This document shows positions 51,362-59,264 of a stretch of DNA of 64,000 nt, one piece after another. The position numbers were made by a program, and so were the translations under genes. The stretch is from Lichenifustis flavocetrariae (GTDB taxonomy: Bacteria; Pseudomonadota; Alphaproteobacteria; Rhizobiales; Beijerinckiaceae). Under the pieces are notes generated by a model. The model did not search any database. It saw only the letters and a list, made by a program, of their open reading frames with translations, and was not told where the DNA came from. Location of the stretch: the NCBI RefSeq assembly GCF_026130545.1, contig NZ_JAMOIM010000001.1:620001-684000 (forward strand). Direction: 5' to 3'. The stretch's first letter is position 1. Each line of letters starts with the position of its first letter.

Positions 51362-52287
51362 CGTGCGCGTCCGAGTTGGCGGACGATGAAGACCGCGAAG
51401 CCCACAGCGATGATCGCCTCAGTGATGAACATGGCGGTCGAGAGCGTGGAGCCGTAGCCGAATTGCAGCGTGGAAAACAGGGTCTTGTAGCTGAGCGTCG
51501 ACAAGGTTTCGGTCGAATCGGCCGGGCCGCCGCCCGTCAACACATAGACGAGATCGAACACCCGGAAGGCGTCGAGCGCCCGGAACAGACCGGCGATGAG
51601 CAGCGTCGACCACAGCATGGGAAGCCTCACATAAAGAAAGGCCTGCCAGGTCTTCGCGCCGTCCATGCGGGCGGCTTCGGTGAGCGAGCCGTCGATCGTC
51701 TGCAGCCCGGCCAGCAGGAGCAGCGCCATGAACGGGGTCGTCTTCCAGACATCCGCCACGATGATCGTGCCGAGCGCATGGTCGACCGAGCCATACCAGT
51801 TGATGTTGTCGCGGATGAGCCCGGCGGAAAGCAGCAGCCAGTTGACCACGCCGTGCTGTCCGTCGAACAGCCATCCGAACATTTTCGACGTCACGACCGT
51901 CGGCATGGCCCAAGGAACCAGCATGGCGGCCCGGATGAGCGAGCGGCCGGTGAACTGCTCGAACAGAAGCAGCGCCATGCCCATCCCGATCACGGTTTCC
52001 AATGCCGTGGAGACGAAGGTGAACACCAACGTGTGGCGCCAGGCGTTCCAGAAGGCGTCGTCGCCCAGCAGAACGCCGTAGTTCAGCAAGCCGACGAAGT
52101 CATCCTGCTGGCTGACCAGCGAGGTGTTCCGCAGAGACAGCCATAGCCCGTTGAGGATCGGATAGACCGAGACGGTCCCGAGCGACACCGCGATGGGCAC
52201 GAGAAGCAGCCAGGGAGTCGCGTCGGGCCAACGGTTCCGAGGCTTCCGTGCCGCAACCGTTCCGAGGCGCACGGAAGCGCTGCTCAT
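51358..52287 (-). CDS. Sugar ABC transporter permease, MalF-like (CUT1)
   Basis: 309 residues with six membrane helices. Coupling loop EAARMDGAKTWQAFLYVRLPMLWSTLL, start PWLLLVPIAVSLGTVSVYPI typical of MalF/UgpA proteins without the large periplasmic loop. It is the partner of the MalG-like permease and begins one base after the binding-protein stop. Confidence 0.92.
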   Translation of the reverse strand: MSSASVRLGTVAARKPRNRWPDATPWLLLVPIAVSLGTVSVYPILNGLWLSLRNTSLVSQQDDFVGLLNYGVLLGDDAFWNAWRHTLVFTFVSTALETVIGMGMALLLFEQFTGRSLIRAAMLVPWAMPTVVTSKMFGWLFDGQHGVVNWLLLSAGLIRDNINWYGSVDHALGTIIVADVWKTTPFMALLLLAGLQTIDGSLTEAARMDGAKTWQAFLYVRLPMLWSTLLIAGLFRALDAFRVFDLVYVLTGGGPADSTETLSTLSYKTLFSTLQFGYGSTLSTAMFITEAIIAVGFAVFIVRQLGRAR

Positions 52288-52288
52288 T

Positions 52289-53605
52289 CTATTTGCCGAG
52301 GATCTGATCGATGCGCGTGTTCGCGGCTTCGAGTTCCGCCTTCACGTTGCCGGACACGAGCGCTTTCGACACGCCCGATTGGATCGCCAGCGTGACCTGG
52401 GCATATTTCGGCGTGACGGGGCGTGGCGTCGCCCCCACGAAGACGCTCTTCAGTTGTTTCATGAAGGGCTGCTCCTTGCCGAGCTGCGCGTCGTCGTAGA
52501 CGGCGGGCCGTGTCGGCGCGATGCCGAGCTGCAGGGCGAAGCGCAGTTGCGTGGCGGGCGACGACATCCAGGTCAGGAAGTCGATGGCGGCTTCGCGGTT
52601 CTTGGTCGCCGCATTGACGCCGAACTGGTAGCCGCCGAGACAGGCGGCCGATTTGCCGCCCGCGAAATGCGGGAGCGGCGCGACGCCGACCTTGCCCACC
52701 ACCGAAGAGCCCTTCGGATCCTGGGCGATCGAATAGACATAGGACCAGTTGCGCAGGAACGCCGCATCGCCGCCCGTGAAGGGCTGACGTGACGGTTCCT
52801 CGTCCCAGCTCAGCACGTCGGACGGGCTGATCTTGCTCTTATTGATCGTGTCATACAGGAACTGGATCGCCTCAATGCTCTTGTCGCTGCCGAGCGCGCC
52901 GGATTTGCCATCGGCCGACAGGATCGCGCCGCCGTTGGAGGCGATCACTTCCACTGCATCGCAGACCAGCACTTCAGCCTGCTTGCCCTGCCACAGATAG
53001 CCGAACTTGGCCTTGCCGCTCTTCTGGATGGCTTCGGCCGTTGAGACGAGATCGGCCCAGGTCTCGGGAACCTTGGCGCCGGCTGCTTCGAGCAGGTCGG
53101 TCCGATAATAGAGCATCCCCGAATCGACGAACCAGGGCAGCGCCGTCAGCTTGTTGTTGTAAGTACAGGCCGCAACAAGGCCCGGAAAATAGTCGGTGCG
53201 CGCCGATGCGGGGAAATATTCGTCGAGCGGGAGGGCCCAGCCGGCGCCCGCCATCTCGGCGATCCACACCACATCCTGTGTAAAGACATCCGGAGTGCCG
53301 GTCTTGCGGACGAGCTGCTGCACCAGAGCCTGATGGACTTCCGTGGAAGAACTCGGCGGCGGCAGTTCGACATAGGTGACGTGCACCTTGCTCTGCGACT
53401 GGTTATAGGCCTCGACCACCTCGGCCATGGTCTGCTTGCCGAAGAACTTCGCGCTCGAGAAGGTGATCTCAACCCGGTCGGCGGCTCGGGCACGTGGTGC
53501 GCCAAGCAGGCTGGCGCCTGCCGCGAGACCTGCGCCTGCCAGAAACTCTCGTCGTCCGATCGGACCAAGGCCCGACTGCAAGGCCGCCGTCTTGTCGTTG
53601 CTCAT
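52289..53605 (-). CDS. Sugar-binding protein of CUT1 ABC transporter, Tat-exported
   Basis: 438 residues from ATG 53605. Tat signal with twin arginine: IGRREFLAGAGLAAGASLLGAPRARA. The mature protein is a type II binding protein (VEITFSSAKFFGKQTMAEVVEAYNQ, TALPWFVDSGMLYYRTDLLEAAG, PFTGGDAAFLRNWSYVYS). Tat export of a folded binding protein is frequent in rhizobia for sugar and sugar-alcohol importers. First gene of the nine-gene operon; divergent from a plus-strand dehydrogenase across 186 bp. Confidence 0.9.
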   Translation of the reverse strand: MSNDKTAALQSGLGPIGRREFLAGAGLAAGASLLGAPRARAADRVEITFSSAKFFGKQTMAEVVEAYNQSQSKVHVTYVELPPPSSSTEVHQALVQQLVRKTGTPDVFTQDVVWIAEMAGAGWALPLDEYFPASARTDYFPGLVAACTYNNKLTALPWFVDSGMLYYRTDLLEAAGAKVPETWADLVSTAEAIQKSGKAKFGYLWQGKQAEVLVCDAVEVIASNGGAILSADGKSGALGSDKSIEAIQFLYDTINKSKISPSDVLSWDEEPSRQPFTGGDAAFLRNWSYVYSIAQDPKGSSVVGKVGVAPLPHFAGGKSAACLGGYQFGVNAATKNREAAIDFLTWMSSPATQLRFALQLGIAPTRPAVYDDAQLGKEQPFMKQLKSVFVGATPRPVTPKYAQVTLAIQSGVSKALVSGNVKAELEAANTRIDQILGK

Positions 53606-53709
53606 ATCAACTCTCCCCGTGGGCGCCGGTTCGTGCCGCCGGCTGCCTTGGGACTGAGCATCCCACACCGATTGTGGTAGTCAAGCAGAAAACAGCACGT
53701 TGACGCACA

Positions 53710-53721
53710 CTCGTGCACGAG
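53710..53721. promoter_or_regulatory. Palindrome CTCGTGCACGAG, candidate operator
   Basis: Perfect 12-bp palindrome midway between the divergent CUT1 operon and the dehydrogenase/TagK/GatZ genes. Its 10-bp core TCGTGCACGA is identical to that of the palindrome at 608-619 upstream of the GntR regulator gene. Confidence 0.5.
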
Positions 53722-53791
53722 GCACCCTATGGAAAAGGCGTAATGCTGCATTTCACGGTGCGGAGCATGGACGCGAAAAGGGAGTGCAGGC

Positions 53792-54925
53792 GTGGAATCG
53801 CTCAAGATCGGCGTTGTGGGATGCGGCAACATCTCAATGACCTATATGCGCAACGCGGCGCTCTTCCGCGGTGTCGAGCTCAGGGCCTGCGCCGACCTCT
53901 CGGCTGAACTGGCCGGCATTCGGGCCAAAGAGTATGGCATTCGGGCCGAGACGGTGGATCGGCTGCTCGCAGCCGACGACATCGACCTCATCCTCAACCT
54001 CACGGTGCCCAACGCACATTTCGAAATTTCGATGGCGGCGCTTGCCGCCGGCAAGCATGTGTTCACGGAAAAGCCGCTTGCCACCTCGGCCGCGAAGGGA
54101 CGCACGCTCGTGGCGGAGGCGGCACGGCGCGGTCTGAGCCTCGGGTCGGCGCCCGATACGTTCCTGGGCGCGGCAGGACGGCACGCGCGACAGTTGATGG
54201 AGGGCGGCGCCATTGGCCGACCCGTCACAGGGACGGCCTTCATGATGGGCCGGGGCATGGAACATTGGCACCCCAACCCGTCCTTCTACTATCAGCCGGG
54301 CGGCGGTCCCGTGCTCGACATGGGCCCTTATTACGTGACGATGCTGGTGAACTTGCTCGGCCCTGTGCGCCGCGTCCTGGCCATGGCGACGAGCGGGTCG
54401 TCCGAGCGGCTGATCACGGCCGAGGGTGCTTTGCAGGGCACGACGTTCGCGGTCGGCACGCCCACCACGATCAATGCGCTGCTCGAATTCGCGACCGGCG
54501 CGCTCGTCACGGTCGGCATGAGTTGGGATGTCTTCCGCCATTCGATCCCGCCGATCGAATTGCACGGGACTGAGGGGTCGCTGCGCTTGCCCGATCCCGA
54601 CACGTTCGGGGGCGAGGTGGCGATCAGCCGGGCCGGTGTGGCGTGGGAGGAGCGGCCGAGCGACGCGGCTCTTTATGGCGCGAAGAACTGGCCCTTCACG
54701 GCAGCCGATCGGGCGAATTACCGGATGCTCGGCGTCGCCGATCTGGCGCGGGGTCTTCACGAGGGTCGCCCTCCTCGCGCCTCCGGCGCCTTGGCGCTGC
54801 ACGTGCTCGAGGTGCTGGAAGCGATGTTGGAGACGGGAGCCTCGGGAATCTCACGCACCATGGAGACGACGGCGGTGCAGCCGGCGGCCTTGTCCGAAGA
54901 CGAGGCGGCCTCGCTCAAGGCATGA
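53792..54925 (+). CDS. Gfo/Idh/MocA family oxidoreductase
   Basis: 377 residues with a GTG start at 53792 (GGGAG upstream). Rossmann fold SLKIGVVGCGNISMTYMRNA, then LTVPNAHFEISMAALAAGKHVFTEKPLAT and the substrate-domain segment GGGPVLDMGPYYVTMLVNLLGPV with conserved D-x-G-x-Y/H. The GPY-Y form in place of the frequent GxH-x3-D is typical of the family branch with YteT-like and glycoside-oxidising members. It is divergent from the CUT1 operon and 151 bp ahead of the kinase gene. Confidence 0.86.
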   Translation: MESLKIGVVGCGNISMTYMRNAALFRGVELRACADLSAELAGIRAKEYGIRAETVDRLLAADDIDLILNLTVPNAHFEISMAALAAGKHVFTEKPLATSAAKGRTLVAEAARRGLSLGSAPDTFLGAAGRHARQLMEGGAIGRPVTGTAFMMGRGMEHWHPNPSFYYQPGGGPVLDMGPYYVTMLVNLLGPVRRVLAMATSGSSERLITAEGALQGTTFAVGTPTTINALLEFATGALVTVGMSWDVFRHSIPPIELHGTEGSLRLPDPDTFGGEVAISRAGVAWEERPSDAALYGAKNWPFTAADRANYRMLGVADLARGLHEGRPPRASGALALHVLEVLEAMLETGASGISRTMETTAVQPAALSEDEAASLKA

Positions 54926-55076
54926 GGATCCGGCCGCGACCAAGCGCGGTCGGCCACTCGATGCCTTGCACTCAGCGACCTCTTCGTCAAAAGCGCGTAC
55001 CGTGGCAGCATCGTTCGGGAGGCACCGCGGCAACGGGGTTGCGCGGGACCGCTTTGGCCATCGAAATGAGGCTGTT

Positions 55077-56030
55077 GTGAAGAAGGTCGTTACCATCGGG
55101 GAGATCCTCGTCGAGATCATGGCCACGACGCGCGGCACTGGTTTTCGCGAGCCGGTGGCCCTCGTCGGGCCATTCCCCTCCGGGGCCCCCGCCATTTTCA
55201 TCGACCAGGTGGCCACCCTTGGGCAGCCCTGCGCGATGATCGGCTGTGTCGGCAACGACGATTTCGGTCACCTCAATCTCGACAGGTTGCGCCGCGACGG
55301 CGTGGACGTGCGCGGGATCGCGGTCGACCCCGAGGCTGCCACGGGCAGCGCTTTCGTGCGCTACAGGACGGACGGCGCACGCGATTTTGTCTTCAATATC
55401 AAGCACAGCGCGTCCGGCCGCACGACCCTGACAGAAGCCGCCCGCGTGGTTCTGGCCGAGAGCGACCACCTTCACGTCATGGGCACGGCCCTGTTCTCGC
55501 CGGCTCTCGTGGCGACGATCCTGGAGGCCATCCAGGTGATCAAGCGCAAGGGCGGCACTGTGTCGTTCGATCCCAACGTGCGCCCGGAGATGCTTGGGCT
55601 CCCGGGCCTGCGCGACGCCTTCGGCACGATCTTCGCGCAATGTGATCTGTTTCTCCCAAGTGGTCCCGAACTGTTCCTGATGACGGGGGCCAAGACCTCC
55701 GACGCGGCTGTGGCCGAGATCCTCGGCACAGGCATCCAGGCCGTCGTGATCAAGAATGGCGCCGAGGGTGCCGGCTTTGCTTCGCCAACCTTCAAACTGC
55801 ATCAACCGGCCTTCCCGGTGCAGGAAGTCGATCCGACCGGTGCCGGTGACTGTTTCGGCGCCACCTTCGTCACGTGCTGGCTGCGCGGCATGGAGCCGGG
55901 CCACGCGCTGGCCTATGCGGCGGCGAGCGGCGCCCGTGCGGTCGAGCGGCAGGGGCCGATGGAGGGGGTGTCGAGTTTCGCGGCGCTCGATGCCTTCATG
56001 GCCACCCATCGAGCGGAGCCCTCGCGATGA
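55077..56030 (+). CDS. PfkB family sugar kinase, tagatose kinase-like
   Basis: 317 residues from GTG 55077, chosen because TGAGG lies 5 bases upstream and the protein then begins KKVVTIGEILVEIMA. Ribokinase-fold features: GPFPSGAPAIFIDQVATLG, CVGNDDFGHL, FDPNVRPE and the C-terminal signature VDPTGAGDCFGATF with catalytic Asp258. It overlaps gatZ by ATGA. In Agrobacterium a kinase of this type (TagK) makes tagatose-6-phosphate for GatZ, so the same role is proposed here; substrate is inferred from the neighbour. Confidence 0.78.
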   Translation: MKKVVTIGEILVEIMATTRGTGFREPVALVGPFPSGAPAIFIDQVATLGQPCAMIGCVGNDDFGHLNLDRLRRDGVDVRGIAVDPEAATGSAFVRYRTDGARDFVFNIKHSASGRTTLTEAARVVLAESDHLHVMGTALFSPALVATILEAIQVIKRKGGTVSFDPNVRPEMLGLPGLRDAFGTIFAQCDLFLPSGPELFLMTGAKTSDAAVAEILGTGIQAVVIKNGAEGAGFASPTFKLHQPAFPVQEVDPTGAGDCFGATFVTCWLRGMEPGHALAYAAASGARAVERQGPMEGVSSFAALDAFMATHRAEPSR

Positions 56031-57331
56031 GCCGAGCCATTCCCACCCTCATCCGCGAGCGTCTCACGGGACCGAATGCCGGCATCCCGTCGATTTGTAC
56101 GGCCCATCCGGTCGTGATCGAAGCGACGCTCCGGCACGGCAAGAGCACCGACGCCAAGGTGCTCATCGAGGCGACCTGCAACCAGGTGAACCAGGATGGC
56201 GGCTACACTGGCATGACGCCGGCCGGCTTCCGCCGCTTCGTCGAAGGGATCGCCGACACTGTCGGGTTCGATCGCGGCCGGCTGATCCTGGGCGGCGACC
56301 ACCTCGGCCCGAACCCGTGGAAGCATCTGCCAGCCGAAGACGCGATGGCCCGCGCGGCCGCAATGATCGACGCCTATGCGAAGGCAGGCTTCAGCAAGCT
56401 CCATCTCGACACCAGCATGGGCTGCGCGGGCGAGAGCGCGGCGCTGCCGGATGCCGTGACGGCGAGTCGCGCCGCCCGTCTTGCGAGAGTCGCAGAGACC
56501 GCGACGAATGCCTCCGAGAACCCGCCCGTGTATGTGATCGGCACCGAGGTGCCGGTGCCCGGCGGCGCCCTTGAGACTCTCGATCATCTTGAGCTGACGA
56601 CCCCGGAAGCCGCACTGGAGACCGTCGAGGTGCATCGGCGTGCCTTTGTGGCCGCGGGTGTGGAGGGAGCCTTCGAGCGCGCCATTGGCGTCGTGGTGCA
56701 GCCGGGCGTCGAATTCGGTCATGCCGAGGTGATTGCGTATCAACCTACCCGGGCGGCCGGACTTTCGGGAAGCTTGGCGCGCATGCCCCAATTCGTTTTC
56801 GAGGCCCATTCGACCGATTACCAATCGGGCGAAGCCTTGACGGCCCTGGTGCGCGATGGCTTTGCGATCCTCAAGGTCGGTCCCTGGCTGACCTTCGCGC
56901 TTCGGGAGGCGCTTTATGGTCTCGACGCGATCGCCCAAGTGATCGCACCGGCGGCCGAGGGTGAAGGGCTTCAGGCGCGCATGGAACAGTTGATGCTGCG
57001 CGAAGCCATTCACTGGCAAAAATACTATCACGGGACGCCGGATGAACTCCGCGTCCAGCGCCATTTCAGCTACAGCGACCGCATTCGTTATTATTGGCCC
57101 CATCCGGACGCGCAAGCCGCCGTGGCGCAGCTTCTGAGGCGCCTCGAAGGCCACATCATCCCGGACACGCTGGTCAGCCAGCACCTCGCTTGGGCCTATC
57201 CTGCGGTAAGCCGTGGCGACGTGCCGGCACGGGCCAAAGAGCTGCAGATCGCGGCGGTTCAGCGTGTGCTCGACCTCTATGCTCAGGCCTGTGCCGTGGC
57301 CCCGATGGCAGGCCCGGCGGTCGTGCCATAA
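56027..57331 (+). CDS. gatZ: GatZ/KbaZ-like tagatose-6-phosphate-metabolising protein
   Basis: 434 residues from ATG 56027. GatZ/KbaZ family signatures: GIPSICTAHPVVIEA, VLIEATCNQVNQDGGYTGMTP, GRLILGGDHLGPNPW, KLHLDTSMGC, PVYVIGTEVPVPGG, FEAHSTDYQ and HFSYSDRIRYYW. In enterobacteria it was seen as a non-catalytic aldolase subunit; in Agrobacterium it epimerises tagatose-6-phosphate to fructose-6-phosphate. No GatY/KbaY aldolase is present here, which favours the epimerase role. Its 3' end overlaps the convergent oxygenase gene by 49 bp. Confidence 0.85.
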   Translation: MSRAIPTLIRERLTGPNAGIPSICTAHPVVIEATLRHGKSTDAKVLIEATCNQVNQDGGYTGMTPAGFRRFVEGIADTVGFDRGRLILGGDHLGPNPWKHLPAEDAMARAAAMIDAYAKAGFSKLHLDTSMGCAGESAALPDAVTASRAARLARVAETATNASENPPVYVIGTEVPVPGGALETLDHLELTTPEAALETVEVHRRAFVAAGVEGAFERAIGVVVQPGVEFGHAEVIAYQPTRAAGLSGSLARMPQFVFEAHSTDYQSGEALTALVRDGFAILKVGPWLTFALREALYGLDAIAQVIAPAAEGEGLQARMEQLMLREAIHWQKYYHGTPDELRVQRHFSYSDRIRYYWPHPDAQAAVAQLLRRLEGHIIPDTLVSQHLAWAYPAVSRGDVPARAKELQIAAVQRVLDLYAQACAVAPMAGPAVVP

Positions 57332-58161
57332 ACGATGCCCTTTTCCTTGAGCCAGCGTCGATAGGCGACGGACGAGCCATCCGCCCGCGTCGGGATTTCA
57401 GCGCGCGGCTCAAGGGGAAGCAGGACCGGCCGTTGATTTTCAAGGATGATGCGGTCCTGCAAGAAGATCAGCTGCTGAAATTGGATCAGCGTGCCCAGCG
57501 GCGAGACGTCGTCGACCAGGAACATCACCGGATGGGCACGGCAGCGGCCTGGGTCGAGCGGCTGCACGAAGAGAGCGATCACGTCCCATCGGTCGTAGGC
57601 ATTGGGGCAGGTCTTATACAGTAGGGTCACGAAGGGTGAGGCGACGCGATACTGGTACTGCGTCATGATCCCACCTTGAGCCGAAGCGGCAGCCTGCGGC
57701 TGGAAAAACTGGCAGTTTGTGGCCCAGACCTCGTCGACGTCGCGCCGGATCTCGGTCGTGTAGTGAAGCACTTCGGTGTTCGGCTCGGCACCCAGGATAT
57801 CCGTATGCACAAAGGGGAAATGCGCCATGTCGAGAAAATTCTCGACGATCCGCAAGCCCGACGCCTTCACGGTCACGCTGCCGCACACGACATGGCGGCG
57901 GTCGACTTCGTCCGCTTCAGAAATGAGCGGGATGTCGCGGGGCGGGGCGCCGAGCGTGGTCCAGACGCAATCGTAACGCTCCCGCGCCGGCAGCGGATCA
58001 ACGCCATCGGCCGCGGTCACCACGATTCTGCCATTCCGGTCGCGCCGCACCGAGAGATCGACGCCGAGAAGCCGGGTCTGGCGCGGCGTCACCGTGACGG
58101 CGTCGCTGTTGTCGATGACGTACCATTGGTCGAGTGCGGCGGGTTCGGCGTGGCTCGGCAT
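57283..58161 (-). CDS. Rieske-type oxygenase catalytic subunit lacking the Rieske cluster (NdmC-like)
   Basis: 292 residues from ATG 58161. It opens like a vanillate-demethylase-type oxygenase (LDQWYVIDNSDAVTVTPRQTRLLG) but jumps from the strand DLSVRRDRNGRIVV directly to YDCVWTTLGAPPRDIPL, omitting the 40-residue segment holding CxH and CxxH. The catalytic domain is complete: NFLDMAHFPFVH gives Asp111, His114 and His119, and FLQDRIILENQRP gives Asp236, the mononuclear iron site. Without a cluster it needs an outside Rieske donor, and the divergent gene at 58593 encodes one. NdmC of the caffeine pathway is a known Rieske-less relative. Substrate unknown; demethylation or hydroxylation of a small aromatic or purine is expected. 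Confidence 0.82.
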   Translation of the reverse strand: MPSHAEPAALDQWYVIDNSDAVTVTPRQTRLLGVDLSVRRDRNGRIVVTAADGVDPLPARERYDCVWTTLGAPPRDIPLISEADEVDRRHVVCGSVTVKASGLRIVENFLDMAHFPFVHTDILGAEPNTEVLHYTTEIRRDVDEVWATNCQFFQPQAAASAQGGIMTQYQYRVASPFVTLLYKTCPNAYDRWDVIALFVQPLDPGRCRAHPVMFLVDDVSPLGTLIQFQQLIFLQDRIILENQRPVLLPLEPRAEIPTRADGSSVAYRRWLKEKGIVYGTTAGPAIGATAQA

Positions 58162-58338
58162 GGTGGCTCTTTTCCCAGTCGCTGCATTCAACCATGTTGG
58201 ATCCGGACGGGCTATTCTCCAAGATGCTGAGCTGAACGGAACACCCGACGCGCACGGAGCCAGGAGACTTTGGCCGGGATTGGCTCGCCTCCTGCATCGC
58301 GTGCCGGCCGTGTCCACCAGGGCGAATAGAGACAGGAT

Positions 58339-58596
58339 GTGAGAGAGGCAGCCACGATCAAGTTCAGCGGGACGCTCGATCCGGCACGATTCTGCGAATT
58401 CCTCGACCATCGCGCCCGACGGCTCGATCTCGACACGCGGCTCGATGGAGTGGGGTCGGAGGCCGTCACCGTGACGGTGGAAGGCGAGCCGGATCTCATC
58501 GACGCCTTCGAGATGGCCTGCAGCCTGGGGCCGGCCAACTGCCTCGTGCGCGAGGTCGAACGCTGCGCGCCTGCTCTCTCAAGGGACGCGACATGA
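58339..58596 (+). CDS. Acylphosphatase-like small protein without catalytic residues
   Basis: 85 residues, GTG start at 58339. The pattern IKFSGTLDPARFCEFLDHRARRLDLDTRLDGVGSEAVTVTVEGEPDLIDAFEMACSLGPANCLVREVE follows the acylphosphatase fold (beta-alpha-beta-beta-alpha-beta, with GP near the end), but the catalytic Arg of GVGFR and the Asn of the second loop are absent. It is the first gene of a tightly coupled set, overlapping the Rieske gene by ATGA. It may be a binding or scaffold protein of the oxygenase. The start is not certain. Confidence 0.6.
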   Translation: MREAATIKFSGTLDPARFCEFLDHRARRLDLDTRLDGVGSEAVTVTVEGEPDLIDAFEMACSLGPANCLVREVERCAPALSRDAT

Positions 58597-59264
58597 TGTC
58601 CGAGGACGGCTGGTATCCGGTGGCACTCGCGGACGATATCGAGCCTGGAACCTCGACCGGCACTCGGCTCTTCGGGCGCGAACTTGTGGTGTGGCGCGAC
58701 ATCACCGGACACTCCCACGTGTGGGAAGACCGTTGTCCGCATCGCGGCATGCGCTTGAGTTTCGGCTTCGTGCGCGGCAGCTCGATCGCCTGCCTGTATC
58801 ATGGCTGGCAGTTCGATGCGGGTGGCCGCTGCCGCTACATTCCCGCACATCCCAAGCTCGACGTTCCGGCGTCGATCGCGGTGGAGCGCTTCGCATCCGC
58901 CGAGCGGCTCGGGATCATCTGGGTATTCTCGGGTGACCCATCGGGTGCCGGTACGCCGCCCGGCGGCAATGCCGAGACCATGCCGGTTCGCAGCCTCTCC
59001 GTGAACGCACCGGCGATTTCGACTGTCGCGGCTCTGATGAAAGAAGCGTCGCTCCTCGTTGAGGCCGGAGCGTCCGGCCCGTTGCTGATGCTCCAGGCCT
59101 GCGGTGAGCCCGTTTACATCGCGGTCCAACCGACCGGCGCGCAGGAAACAACCTTGCATGTCGTGGTCGAACCGGGGTCCGACCGGCAGAAGGTGTCGCT
59201 CTGGGCCGAAGCCTTGCGCCATACCCTCGAAGCGGAGCCGACGCGTAGCGGAGTGACGGCGTGA
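58593..59264 (+). CDS. Rieske [2Fe-2S] protein, stand-alone
   Basis: 223 residues. Residues 1-115 match the N-terminal half of a Rieske oxygenase: WYPVALADDIEPGTSTGTRLFG, RCPHRGMRLSFG (Cys48, His50), CLYHGWQFD (Cys67, His70), IPAHPKLDVPASIAVERFAS and GIIWVFSGDP. The catalytic iron motif is missing; the rest is a short tail (VYIAVQPTGAQETTLHVVV) reminiscent of the last strands of the catalytic domain. So it complements the divergent gene exactly: one has the cluster, the other the iron site. It is likely the electron donor or trans-domain. Overlaps the GST-like gene by four bases (GTGA). Confidence 0.85.
   Translation: MMSEDGWYPVALADDIEPGTSTGTRLFGRELVVWRDITGHSHVWEDRCPHRGMRLSFGFVRGSSIACLYHGWQFDAGGRCRYIPAHPKLDVPASIAVERFASAERLGIIWVFSGDPSGAGTPPGGNAETMPVRSLSVNAPAISTVAALMKEASLLVEAGASGPLLMLQACGEPVYIAVQPTGAQETTLHVVVEPGSDRQKVSLWAEALRHTLEAEPTRSGVTA

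Noticed and set aside
54528-56030. A 500-codon frame suggesting a fusion to the kinase
   Set aside because: Residues before 55077 are low-complexity shadow of the dehydrogenase gene; a GTG with TGAGG gives a normal PfkB N-terminus.
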